This document shows, piece by piece, positions 6,966-13,862 of a DNA stretch of 23,886 nucleotides (the first letter of the stretch is position 1; each line of letters starts with the position of its first letter). Made by a program: the position numbers and the translations under genes. The notes beneath the pieces were generated by a model. The model was not told the origin of the DNA, searched no databases, and saw nothing but the letters and a program-made list of their open reading frames with translations. Where the stretch lies: contig UQUH01000022.1 in assembly GCA_900544245.1 (NCBI GenBank), positions 1 to 23,886 on the forward strand. The letters are read 5' to 3'. The stretch is from an uncultured Coriobacteriaceae bacterium (lineage in GTDB: Bacteria > Actinomycetota > Coriobacteriia > Coriobacteriales > QAMH01).

Positions 6966-7523
6966 GTGGCAAACACCGAAGATACGAGATTCAGAAACTG
7001 CGGGCGGCGCATACGAGACGCGCTGGCAGACCTTCTGCAGACAAAGAGCCTCACGGATATCAGCGTGAGCGAGCTTTCCCGCAAGGCAAAGATTAGTAGG
7101 GCAACCTTTTACGTCCATTACGATAATGTGGGCGACGTCTTCGACGAGCTCGTGGGCGAGGTCATGGATAACGTCCTCTCCTTTGGGGAGCGCTTTTCAT
7201 GTGAGAACCCGGGATGTGCCATGCACGAAAAGCCCCGTTACTGTGAACGCGTACGCTCCGAAAAGAAGCTTGCGGGTGTGGTGCGCGAGGCCCGCTTCTT
7301 TCCGTCCGTGATGGCGCTTGCCTGGGAGGATCCCGATGCGAAGACAGATGCGGCGACGAGAGGCATCGACCCTGTGGTCATGCGTGTCGTCAGGCTCTTC
7401 CAGATGAGCGGATGCCACGCGGTTGCCAGTTCCGAATTCGCGCAGCGGGATGATTGGCCACGCATTCGCCGCGCCATAGACGCCTTCATCGAGGGAGGCC
7501 TGCGCGCTCTCGAGAAAGCTTGA
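6966..7523 (+). CDS. TetR-family transcriptional regulator
   Basis: A 185-residue regulator from GTG at 6966, chosen because GGAGAAGG lies just upstream and the helix-turn-helix then starts at the usual distance from the N-terminus. Residues about 13-60 carry the TetR DNA-binding domain (IRDALADLLQTKSLTDISVSELSRKAKISRATFYVHYDNVGDVFDEL). The C-terminal ligand domain is all-helical and unassigned. A small cluster, C79, C84, H87 and C93, might sense metal or redox state; this is speculative. It probably represses itself through the palindrome at 6921-6941 and may also control the divergent DUF262 pair, whose first start codon is 115 bp away. Confidence 0.92.
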   Translation: MANTEDTRFRNCGRRIRDALADLLQTKSLTDISVSELSRKAKISRATFYVHYDNVGDVFDELVGEVMDNVLSFGERFSCENPGCAMHEKPRYCERVRSEKKLAGVVREARFFPSVMALAWEDPDAKTDAATRGIDPVVMRVVRLFQMSGCHAVASSEFAQRDDWPRIRRAIDAFIEGGLRALEKA

Positions 7524-7529
7524 CGGGAC

Positions 7530-7550
7530 GGCGGAACCGAGGGTTCTGCC
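7530..7550. terminator. Hairpin between convergent tetR and rlmH ends
   Basis: GGCGGAACC-GAG-GGTTCTGCC makes a nine-bp stem with one G-U pair in the 41-bp gap between two convergent stops. No T-run follows on either strand, so terminator function is uncertain. Confidence 0.45.
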
Positions 7551-7564
7551 ACGCCTCGCTTGCT

Positions 7565-8002
7565 TCACTTATGGTACGGTTCGCCACGCATGATCTTGAA
7601 GGCACGATAGACCTGCTCGAGCAACACCACGCGGGCAAGGTTATGCGGTAGCGTGATCTGGCCGAACGAGAGCGTTTCGTCAGCACGCTCGCAGACGGAT
7701 TCGTTCACGCCATCAGAACCACCAATGCAAAACGCGATATCGCTTGTTCCACGCGTCATCAGCTCCTCGAGACGTCGTGATATGCCCTCGCTCGAACGCT
7801 GTCTCCCCTCAATTGCGAGCAGGATGAGGTATGCGTCTCCCGCCGCCCGGATGATCTCGTCACTCTCGAAATCGATGCCCTTGTCGGGAATCTCGATGAT
7901 ACGCAACTTCGTATAACTGCCAAGGCGCTTCGCGTATTCCGCTACCGCATCCTTCCAGAAGCGCTCCTTGAGCTTACCTACGGCTATGACCGTTATTCCC
8001 AT
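7565..8002 (-). CDS. rlmH: 23S rRNA (pseudouridine-1915-N3)-methyltransferase RlmH
   Basis: A 145-residue SPOUT-family enzyme that methylates pseudouridine 1915 in helix 69 of 23S rRNA using S-adenosylmethionine, acting on assembled 70S ribosomes. The reading frame is open far upstream, but ATG at 8002 with GTAGGAG gives the family N-terminus MGITVIAVGKLKERFWKDAVAEY. The cofactor-knot motifs are intact: LLAIEGRQRSSEGISRRLEEL, FCIGGSDGV, and the C-terminal LPHNLARVVLLEQVYRAFKI followed by GEPYHK. It is about ten residues shorter than typical homologues (155-159). It is divergent from the trigger-factor-like gene and stands alone. Confidence 0.97.
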   Translation of the reverse strand: MGITVIAVGKLKERFWKDAVAEYAKRLGSYTKLRIIEIPDKGIDFESDEIIRAAGDAYLILLAIEGRQRSSEGISRRLEELMTRGTSDIAFCIGGSDGVNESVCERADETLSFGQITLPHNLARVVLLEQVYRAFKIMRGEPYHK

Positions 8003-8034
8003 GCGTGCTCCTACTTTCATCGTGACCAATACAG

Positions 8035-8040
8035 TATAAT
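8035..8040 (+). promoter_or_regulatory. -10 box of the trigger-factor-like gene
   Basis: A consensus TATAAT predicts a start near 8047, giving a leader of about 34 nt with AGAGGA before the ATG at 8081. This argues against the earlier in-frame ATG at 8042. No good -35 is seen. Confidence 0.55.
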
Positions 8041-8080
8041 CATGGGCTGTTATACATATCGACATCACAGAGGATCCATC

Positions 8081-8857
8081 ATGGCAAATCAGCGTTACAC
8101 CCTGACTTCGTACGACCCCATCTACGTCGTTGCCGAGGAGGTCAGGATTCCGGAGGAGGCCGTCCGCAAGACCGCCCTTCGTTGGCTCGAGCTCAACGTC
8201 TGCAAGGACGGCGAAACGCCCAAGCTCAACGACCAGTGGATTGCGAAGCACGTCGAGGACCTCAACACCGTCGAGGAGCTCCTCATCTTCATTCGCTACA
8301 ACATGTACAAGGACAACGTCGAGGTCCAGCAGCTCGCCGATCAAAACGTCATCTGCCGCGAACTCGCCACGCGTCTCGTCGAGGACCTTCCCGAAGACCT
8401 GGTCGAGGAGGCTCTGTACGCATCTGCCTATCGACTGGAGGAAATGCTCCGCATGAACGGCTTGCAGAAGAAGGACTACTGCGAGCAGCGCGGCATCTCC
8501 GAAGAGCAACTCGATGCCGAGGTGCGGGAGAACACCATCGAAAGCCTCAAGGAGGACTCGGCGCTCGCCGCCTGGGCAGACCATGCGAATTACACTCTCG
8601 AGGCCGAGGATTTCTACGAGATCATCCCGGGCGATTCGGTCCAGGACAAGGCGTACAAGCGTCGCCAGATCGAGCTCGAGGGCAGAATGCCTCAGATGGA
8701 GGAATACGCGCTCAAGGCAAAGGCCCTGCGTGACGTCATGGAAAATGCCATGATCAAACGCACGCCGGATGACAAGGAGTGGATGCGCTACGGTGACACG
8801 AGCAAGGACGTGCTCGATGCCAACAAGCAGTTCCCCGACAGCTTCATCTCGCTGTAA
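8081..8857 (+). CDS. Protein resembling the trigger factor C-terminal (chaperone) domain
   Basis: A 258-residue acidic, helix-rich, soluble protein. The stretch from about residue 115 (AYRLEEMLRMNGLQKKDYCEQRGISEEQL, then a long helix with EDSALAAWADHANYTLEAEDFYEIIPG) follows the pattern of the trigger factor/SurA-like chaperone arm: a paired hydrophobic helix, the L-x-x-x-G-x-x-x-x-x-Y turn, then a helix ending before a second arm. The ribosome-binding GFRxGK motif and the FKBP domain are absent. True trigger factor is encoded next to it, convergent. It may be a ribosome-independent holdase or a divergent duplicate of the arm domain; this is inferred from pattern only. ATG at 8081 is chosen from the AGAGGA site and the upstream -10 box. 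Confidence 0.75.
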   Translation: MANQRYTLTSYDPIYVVAEEVRIPEEAVRKTALRWLELNVCKDGETPKLNDQWIAKHVEDLNTVEELLIFIRYNMYKDNVEVQQLADQNVICRELATRLVEDLPEDLVEEALYASAYRLEEMLRMNGLQKKDYCEQRGISEEQLDAEVRENTIESLKEDSALAAWADHANYTLEAEDFYEIIPGDSVQDKAYKRRQIELEGRMPQMEEYALKAKALRDVMENAMIKRTPDDKEWMRYGDTSKDVLDANKQFPDSFISL

Positions 8858-8886
8858 GCACTCGCGACTTCAACTAGACATGAGAA

Positions 8887-8912
8887 GAGGCCCGCTTATG
8901 CGAGCCTCCTTC
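8887..8912. terminator. Hairpin between convergent genes upstream of tig end
   Basis: GAGGC-C-CGC-TTAT-GCG-A-GCCTC forms a stem with one mismatch, followed by CTT on the plus strand. It lies in the 80-bp gap between two convergent stop codons. Confidence 0.5.
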
Positions 8913-8937
8913 GTTAGCGTGCTAATGAAGCGAAAAA

Positions 8938-10239
8938 CTACTCGACAACCGTGATGTCGGCCGTCTTGGCAAGCCAGCGAGCCGCCATAGACTGACGACA
9001 CATCTTGCGCAGGTCTGCCATGCGATGCGCTTCCTTGAGCTCGGCGATCTGGGCCTCCGCGTCCTCGACCCCGGAAAGCTCCCGGGCAATGTCCTCGTCG
9101 GTGACCTCCCAGCCCTTCTCCTTGAAGAGGGCCTCGAGCGCCATGTCGCGCTTGGCGCGGTCAATTGACTCCTGGTTGACCTCGTCTTGCATCTTCTCGG
9201 CCTCGACGTTGTTCTTGAGCATCCAATCCTGCAGGCCAGTGCCCTCCTTCTGGAGGCGCTGCATGAGCTCCCGACTCACGTTGTCCCGCATGAAGTCGAC
9301 GTAGTACTCGGGGACCTCGCCCTCGAATCGCTCGATGAGCGCATCGACGACCTTCTGCTCGAGCAGTTTTGGCAGCTCGCGATCCTTCTGCATGTTGATG
9401 GTCATCTTCATCTGCTCATGCAGGTCATCGAGACTTGTCGCCCCGATCTTGGCAAGGAACTCCTCGTCAAGCTCGGGAAGGACGCGCTTGCGAATCTCCA
9501 TGATCTCGACGTTGGCATGCAGGTTGCCGTCACCGAGCTCGGGGCGATCGTCCTGGCCCTTCGCGTCGAAGTCGAAGTCGAGCGTATAGCCCTTCTTGGT
9601 GCCGATGACGTGCTCGTCAAAGGTCTCGGGCATCGAGCCGCCGCCGATGCTGATCATGCGCTCGACATCGTTGAGACCCGGAATGACGGCTCCGTCATTC
9701 ATGATGGTCATCCTGACGGTGACAAAGTCTCCATCCTCGACCTCGTAATCGGGGTCATCAATGACGTCATAGTTATAGTAAACGCTCAGGAGCTCCTCGA
9801 TCTGGGTCTCGATCTCCTCCTCGGTCGCCTCGTTGGGCGGCATCTCGATTGCGACCTCGTCGTAACTCGAGAGCGTTCCCTCGGGAGGAACGGGACCGGA
9901 AACCGTGAAGGTGAACGGCTGGTTTTCGGTGGGGATCTTCTCGAGATTGAACTGCGGGTCCCCGATGAACAACACGTCAGCATCATCGAGCATGGCCGGA
10001 GCCTCGCCATTCACGATGGCCTCGGCTATGCGCGCAAACACGATGTCATGTCCACCCGCCTCGCGCTCGATGACCTCACGCGGGGCCTTTCCCTTGCGAA
10101 AACCCGGGATTTCGTTTTTGGCGAGCTCCTTGAACTGCTGCTCGATATAGGTGTTGACCTCGTCCGCGCTCGCGGTCATGGTCACGACCATCTCCTGAAC
10201 GGCGTCATCGGACTCGCGCGTAATGTCTGTGATTTCCAA
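8938..10239 (-). CDS. tig: Trigger factor (ribosome-associated chaperone and prolyl isomerase)
   Basis: A 433-residue protein, the usual length for trigger factor. The N-terminal ribosome-binding domain carries the signature IPGFRKGKAP (44-53), with GFRKGK contacting the L23/exit-tunnel region. An FKBP-type prolyl isomerase domain spans about 155-245 (EDGDFVTVRMTIMNDG, then GSMPETFDEHVIG). The C-terminal arms run to the end. It holds nascent chains as they leave the ribosome. The start is TTG at 10239 with GGGGAGA upstream; TTG starts are weaker and may tune expression. It sits downstream of a small unknown gene, 36 bp away, and could be co-transcribed with it. Confidence 0.97.
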   Translation of the reverse strand: MEITDITRESDDAVQEMVVTMTASADEVNTYIEQQFKELAKNEIPGFRKGKAPREVIEREAGGHDIVFARIAEAIVNGEAPAMLDDADVLFIGDPQFNLEKIPTENQPFTFTVSGPVPPEGTLSSYDEVAIEMPPNEATEEEIETQIEELLSVYYNYDVIDDPDYEVEDGDFVTVRMTIMNDGAVIPGLNDVERMISIGGGSMPETFDEHVIGTKKGYTLDFDFDAKGQDDRPELGDGNLHANVEIMEIRKRVLPELDEEFLAKIGATSLDDLHEQMKMTINMQKDRELPKLLEQKVVDALIERFEGEVPEYYVDFMRDNVSRELMQRLQKEGTGLQDWMLKNNVEAEKMQDEVNQESIDRAKRDMALEALFKEKGWEVTDEDIARELSGVEDAEAQIAELKEAHRMADLRKMCRQSMAARWLAKTADITVVE

Positions 10240-10275
10240 CTTGTCTCCCCAACCTATCTGGAAAAGCGATGTGCT

Positions 10276-10617
10276 CTAGTCGAAATCGCGGTAATTGCCC
10301 GCCGGATCGACCTTCCTGCGCAGGGAAAGCTCGTCGGAATGAAGAATGACGTAGCGCATGCCCTTGAGCGTGACGATGAGGTTCACGACTTCGTGAGAGC
10401 CCGCGCCACCATGGTTGTACAGTTGGTACGTGAGAACCTCACGATCGATCATGGGCTGATAGATGGGAGAGCCGTCCACTTTCTCGCGCAGCATGATAGT
10501 TGGCTGACGGCCAAGCTCCTCCTGGCGCAGCGCGATGTTGTACAGGATGTCCTCCTGCTCCTCGGTCAAGCGGCCGAGCTCCTCGATCTCTGCAATGATC
10601 TCTGCTTCAGTTGACAT
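10276..10617 (-). CDS. Small soluble protein of unknown function upstream of tig
   Basis: A 113-residue protein not recognised. ATG at 10617 has a near-perfect AGGAGGA site, suggesting strong translation; the longer reading frame to 10734 is rejected for lack of such a site. The N-terminal 36 residues look like an acidic helical hairpin (EAEIIAEIEELGRLTEEQEDILYNIA). The rest alternates as beta-strands (IYQPMIDREVLTYQLYN, HEVVNLIVTLKGMRYVILHS). There is no signal peptide or membrane span. It lies between the molybdoenzyme operon terminator and trigger factor, with its own -10 box at 10650-10655, so it is not part of the molybdoenzyme transcript. Confidence 0.85.
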   Translation of the reverse strand: MSTEAEIIAEIEELGRLTEEQEDILYNIALRQEELGRQPTIMLREKVDGSPIYQPMIDREVLTYQLYNHGGAGSHEVVNLIVTLKGMRYVILHSDELSLRRKVDPAGNYRDFD

Positions 10618-10649
10618 GTAAGTCCTCCTAGAGTTGACGCAATGCCGAT

Positions 10650-10655
10650 AGTATA
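10650..10655 (-). promoter_or_regulatory. -10 box for the small gene upstream of tig
   Basis: TATACT on the minus strand predicts a start near 10643 and a leader of about 26 nt carrying AGGAGGA. No clear -35. Confidence 0.45.
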
Positions 10656-10681
10656 GCGTGACATGCGCCCATGAATACTGA

Positions 10682-10713
10682 AAGGGCCCGATACCGTTAC
10701 ATATCGGGCCCTT
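10682..10713 (-). terminator. Terminator of the molybdoenzyme operon
   Basis: A perfect 12-bp stem, AAGGGCCCGATA with TATCGGGCCCTT, around an eight-base loop, starts 21 bp after the stop of the 91-residue gene. On the minus strand the stem ends in CCCTTTC. It cleanly separates this operon from the downstream gene. Confidence 0.85.
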
Positions 10714-10733
10714 ACAGGTTTGAAGGTTAAGCA

Positions 10734-11009
10734 CTAGATGCCGGCGTAGCCCTTGGAAGGATCGCTGCCGCCAACACCCTCGATGCTGTCGCCAGCCTCA
10801 TTGCCGGTGCGCTTCGTGGAGGTGTAGCCACCCCAAGCGCGGGCGATGAACTTGTCCTTGACCCAGAAGATCTGTGCCTTCATGAGGTCAGCCTGGGAAA
10901 CGCCCTCTTCCGCCATGGCCTCATCCTTGCTCTTGCCATCGGCAACGAGCTTGTTGAGAATCTCAGCGGCCTCAGGGGCATCGAGAGCCAAAAACTCTTC
11001 AGGTGTCAT
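10734..11009 (-). CDS. 91-residue protein of unknown function, third gene of molybdoenzyme operon
   Basis: A short soluble protein with no recognised family. The N-terminal half is helical and acidic (MTPEEFLALDAPEAAEILNK, then SKDEAMAEEGVSQADLMKA), resembling a small helix-turn-helix bundle without DNA-binding features. The second half contains an aromatic and basic stretch (FWVKDKFIARAWGGYTSTKR) and a glycine-rich tail. It has no cysteines, so it cannot supply iron-sulfur ligands. A strong AGGAGG site precedes ATG at 11009. Its position as last gene before a strong terminator suggests a third subunit or a dedicated maturation factor for the enzyme. An intercistronic hairpin separates it from the upstream gene. 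Confidence 0.88.
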   Translation of the reverse strand: MTPEEFLALDAPEAAEILNKLVADGKSKDEAMAEEGVSQADLMKAQIFWVKDKFIARAWGGYTSTKRTGNEAGDSIEGVGGSDPSKGYAGI

Positions 11010-11043
11010 ATGAGTTTCCTCCTAATCGTCTGCATTCAAACTC

Positions 11044-11079
11044 TAGGCCTGGCCAGCCGTAACCGGCCAGGCCTATTTT
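11044..11079. repeat. Perfect intercistronic inverted repeat in the molybdoenzyme operon
   Basis: TAGGCCTGGCC and GGCCAGGCCTA pair perfectly (11 bp) around a ten-base loop, between the 119- and 91-residue genes. A TTTT run follows only on the plus strand; on the minus (coding) strand no U-run follows, so it more likely stabilises or processes the mRNA, or only partly terminates it. Confidence 0.7.
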
Positions 11080-11097
11080 AGCTTATCCAGGCTCTAG

Positions 11098-11457
11098 TTA
11101 GAGCTGGAACAGACACATCGGGCGGTCAAACTCCTTCATCTTGGCAATCATCTCATCGAGAGTGCCGTAATACATGGAGTGCGACTCCTCGACCTGGACT
11201 GCCAGGGGACGCTGGCCAGCCTTGTCGCCGCCGGTGCCCCAGTGCTGGGAGAAAATGCAGGTCGGAATGGGAAGGTAGATCCACTCCCAATCGTCACCGT
11301 CATTGCCCTCGCCAACCTTGAAGGGACCGACCTCGACTTCCTTGATCGCAAACTGATCAAGGGGAAGACCGAGCTCTTCCTTGCAGGCGATTTCTGCGGC
11401 GTGGTTGCCAGAGAAGAAGGTGTAGTCAACCAGCAGTGCGTACTTCTGATCTGCCAT
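11098..11457 (-). CDS. DmsB/NrfC-like subunit that has lost its iron-sulfur cysteines
   Basis: A 119-residue protein that keeps the framework of the short ferredoxin-like partner of DMSO-reductase-family enzymes. The start YALLVDYTFFSGNHAAEIACKEE aligns with the usual LLVDY-x-x-C-x-G-C-x-x-C-x-x-x-C-x-x-E pattern: the first three Cys are F, N and A and only C25 remains. The middle VGPFK and WEWIYLPIPT match the family, and the region after PT, where two further cysteine groups are expected, contains only C67. C114 near the end is in the usually cysteine-free LF tail. With three scattered Cys it cannot bind the normal [4Fe-4S] clusters. AAGGAAG precedes ATG at 11457. It lies 20 bp after the catalytic gene. 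Alignment to the family is from memory, but the cysteine count is seen directly. Confidence 0.88.
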   Translation of the reverse strand: MADQKYALLVDYTFFSGNHAAEIACKEELGLPLDQFAIKEVEVGPFKVGEGNDGDDWEWIYLPIPTCIFSQHWGTGGDKAGQRPLAVQVEESHSMYYGTLDEMIAKMKEFDRPMCLFQL

Positions 11458-11477
11458 TTAAGTAACTTCCTTTCTTA

Positions 11478-13862
11478 TTAATCCTGGTTCAGGCCGCGGA
11501 CACGCCTCATGTTGCACATAACGCCCTTGTAGGGAGCACCGAAGCCGAGCTTACCGATGTTCATGTGCGGAACGAGGCTGTTGAAGTTGGACTTCCAAAC
11601 GCCGAACAGGTTGGGCTCCTCGCCGTCCTGCTCGGGGAACCACCAGCCATGAGCGCAGTTGATGATACCGGGCTTCATGCAGAAGGTGATCTCTGCCTTG
11701 AAGCGAGCAGCGCCGAACATGTTGTAGACCTCGACCCAGTCGCCCTTGGTGATGCCGTACTCGGCAGCAGTCTCGGGGTTGATCTGGACCCACGGCCACG
11801 GATCGATCTGGCGCAGGGACGGAACCTGACGATGCTCCGAATGGAAGGAGCTGTAGCGGCGCGAACCAGAGGTGGAGATCAGCGGATACTGACCAGCGAA
11901 CTCAGGCTTGCTGACCTGCGAGTAGTTGGGCTCCTCGTAGTACGGCAGCGGATCCTCGCCCCAGGACTCGTACAGAATCGAGTAGGCCTCGATCTGACCG
12001 GTGATGGTGTTGAAGCCCGGCTCGCCGTCGAAGCGGAGCATGCCCTTGGCGTACTTCTCGTACTCGAAGCCATGGGCGCCCGGCTGGTAGATGCCCTCCT
12101 CGCGGAACTGGTCGAAGGTCATGCCGAGCTCTGCCAGCTGATCGCTGTAGAACTGGACGACTGCCTTCTCCAGAGCGTCGCGGTCGAGCAGGCCACGATC
12201 CTTGCCAAGCAGCATGGGAGCATACTGGCTGTGCTCGAGCGTGGAGACGTCGAGCTTGTCGCCGGCCGGCTTGTACCACGGCCACCACGTCGGGTTGAGG
12301 CGCTGGCCGAAGACGAGGCAGATCTCGACGTCGGACATGCACTCGCCAACCTGCAGGGCCTTGTTCATCGGGCCCATGAAGACGGTGTTGCGGCCATAGT
12401 GCGTGAGGCAGATACCATCATGCTCGGCCCAGGTGGACATCGGCAGGAAGTAATCGCCCACGGCCATGGCGGTCGGGGTCAGGAAGAGGTCCTGGATGAC
12501 GCAGAACTCGATGCTCTCGCACAGAGCGTCATGCCAACGCTTGGGCTGAGCCGAGCAGGTGGGCGCCAGGAAGTTGGAGCTGTTGAACCAAGCCATGCGG
12601 AGCTGGTACGGCTTGTGCGACTCCATGGTGTTCAGGGTCTCGTCCGGCTGAGTGGTAGCCATACCAGTGGACAGGCCAGGCCACTCGGCAGCACCGATGC
12701 GGAGCGACCAGACCTCGTCGGTCATAGCGCCGCGCTGCTCCATACGCCACTTGCCGAGGAGAGCGGACGGGGGACCGAGGGTCAGACCACCCGGGGTGTC
12801 GATGGAACCGGTCATGGCAGCGAGAAGAATCATCGCCTGGGACAGCTGAACGCCGTTCTTGTTCTGGTCGAACGCCAGACCCCAAGCCCAACCGATGGGA
12901 CGCTCGGTGCCGAGGATATGAGCAACGCGCTCAATCGTGGCGACATCGACCGTGGTGATCTCGGCGACCTTCTCGACGGGATACTCGGCAGCGCGAGCCT
13001 TGAGCTCGTCGAGGCCGTAGATCCACTGCTCGACGAAGTCATGATCGTACTCGTCGTTCTGGAACATGAGGTTCATGACGCCGAGTGCGAAGCAGGTGTC
13101 GGTCTGCGGACGGAGCTGGACGTTGATGTTGCCGTTGCGCGAACCCGGCCAGGTGATGCGGGGGTCAACGGAGATCAGGTGCGTGCCGAGCTTCATCATG
13201 TCAACGAGGACGTGACCGAAGAAACCGTCACCATTGGAGGGCAGCGGCTCCTTGCCCCAAACGACAACCCACTTGGAGAGCTTGTACGCGGGATCCTCGA
13301 AGCGACCGGGCAGGTGGCCTGCATAGTCGAGCTCGGGGTAGCCAGCACCCAGGACGTAGTCAGCGATCGAGCAGCGCGGGCCATAGCAAGACCAGCCAGA
13401 CTGCGTGTAGCAGCAGTTGGGCGACTGCAGGACGGAGAACGTCAGAGCGTAGTAGAAGATGCAAGCCTCACGGCCGGTGCCACCAAAGCAGACGATGGAC
13501 TCGGGGCCATACGTGGTCTGGTAGTAGCGGACCTTCTCGCAAATCGTGTCGAGAGCCTCGTCCCACGTGGTGCGCTCCCACTTCATCTTGCCGCGATCCT
13601 CGTAGGCGCGCTTCATGGGATAGATGACGCGATCGGGGCTGTAGGTGTACTCGCGCAGAGCAAGGTTCAGAGCGTTGACGCGACCCTGCGTAATGGGGTT
13701 GTCGTCGTCGCCCTCGATGCGGATGAGACGGCCGCCATCGGTGATAACCTTAACGCCATATCCAACGGGATGCGATCCCGGGGGAGACCAGGTGTTGCTG
13801 CGGGTAGCTACAGTGCCATCCTCGCGTGTGACTCGCCACTCTTTGCTGTAAGTTCCAGCCAT
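11478..13862 (-). CDS. Molybdopterin-bisMGD oxidoreductase-family catalytic subunit lacking the N-terminal [4Fe-4S] site
   Basis: A 794-residue DMSO-reductase-superfamily protein starting MAGTYSKEWR at ATG 13862 behind AAGGAGT. Cofactor-binding blocks are present: GDDDNPITQG (51-60), YPMKR (81-85), VVVWGKEPL (199-207), SVDPRITW (231-238), LRPQTD (250-255), and near the C-terminus SLRQIDPWPWVQINPETA and GWWFPEQDG. The likely Mo/W ligand is C159 in SGWSCYGPR, the position of Cys in NapA and acetylene hydratase and SeCys in formate dehydrogenase. The first cysteine of the protein is C108: where relatives carry the cluster motif (GCG, then LCxxC), this one reads GYG (34-36) and VNALN (62-66). There is no twin-arginine signal, so it acts in the cytoplasm. 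The partner subunit has lost its clusters too. The substrate is unknown; hydroxyl transfer or hydration are reasonable guesses. Confidence 0.93.
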   Translation of the reverse strand: MAGTYSKEWRVTREDGTVATRSNTWSPPGSHPVGYGVKVITDGGRLIRIEGDDDNPITQGRVNALNLALREYTYSPDRVIYPMKRAYEDRGKMKWERTTWDEALDTICEKVRYYQTTYGPESIVCFGGTGREACIFYYALTFSVLQSPNCCYTQSGWSCYGPRCSIADYVLGAGYPELDYAGHLPGRFEDPAYKLSKWVVVWGKEPLPSNGDGFFGHVLVDMMKLGTHLISVDPRITWPGSRNGNINVQLRPQTDTCFALGVMNLMFQNDEYDHDFVEQWIYGLDELKARAAEYPVEKVAEITTVDVATIERVAHILGTERPIGWAWGLAFDQNKNGVQLSQAMILLAAMTGSIDTPGGLTLGPPSALLGKWRMEQRGAMTDEVWSLRIGAAEWPGLSTGMATTQPDETLNTMESHKPYQLRMAWFNSSNFLAPTCSAQPKRWHDALCESIEFCVIQDLFLTPTAMAVGDYFLPMSTWAEHDGICLTHYGRNTVFMGPMNKALQVGECMSDVEICLVFGQRLNPTWWPWYKPAGDKLDVSTLEHSQYAPMLLGKDRGLLDRDALEKAVVQFYSDQLAELGMTFDQFREEGIYQPGAHGFEYEKYAKGMLRFDGEPGFNTITGQIEAYSILYESWGEDPLPYYEEPNYSQVSKPEFAGQYPLISTSGSRRYSSFHSEHRQVPSLRQIDPWPWVQINPETAAEYGITKGDWVEVYNMFGAARFKAEITFCMKPGIINCAHGWWFPEQDGEEPNLFGVWKSNFNSLVPHMNIGKLGFGAPYKGVMCNMRRVRGLNQD

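Noticed and set aside
9187..10614. A 475-codon plus-strand frame opposite trigger factor
   Set aside because: Shadow of tig and the next small gene; no recognisable domain or start signal.
11098..11457. Frameshift or sequencing error explaining the missing cysteines in the ferredoxin-like subunit
   Set aside because: The reading frame is continuous and the framework residues between the lost cysteines are preserved, so the losses are separate substitutions.
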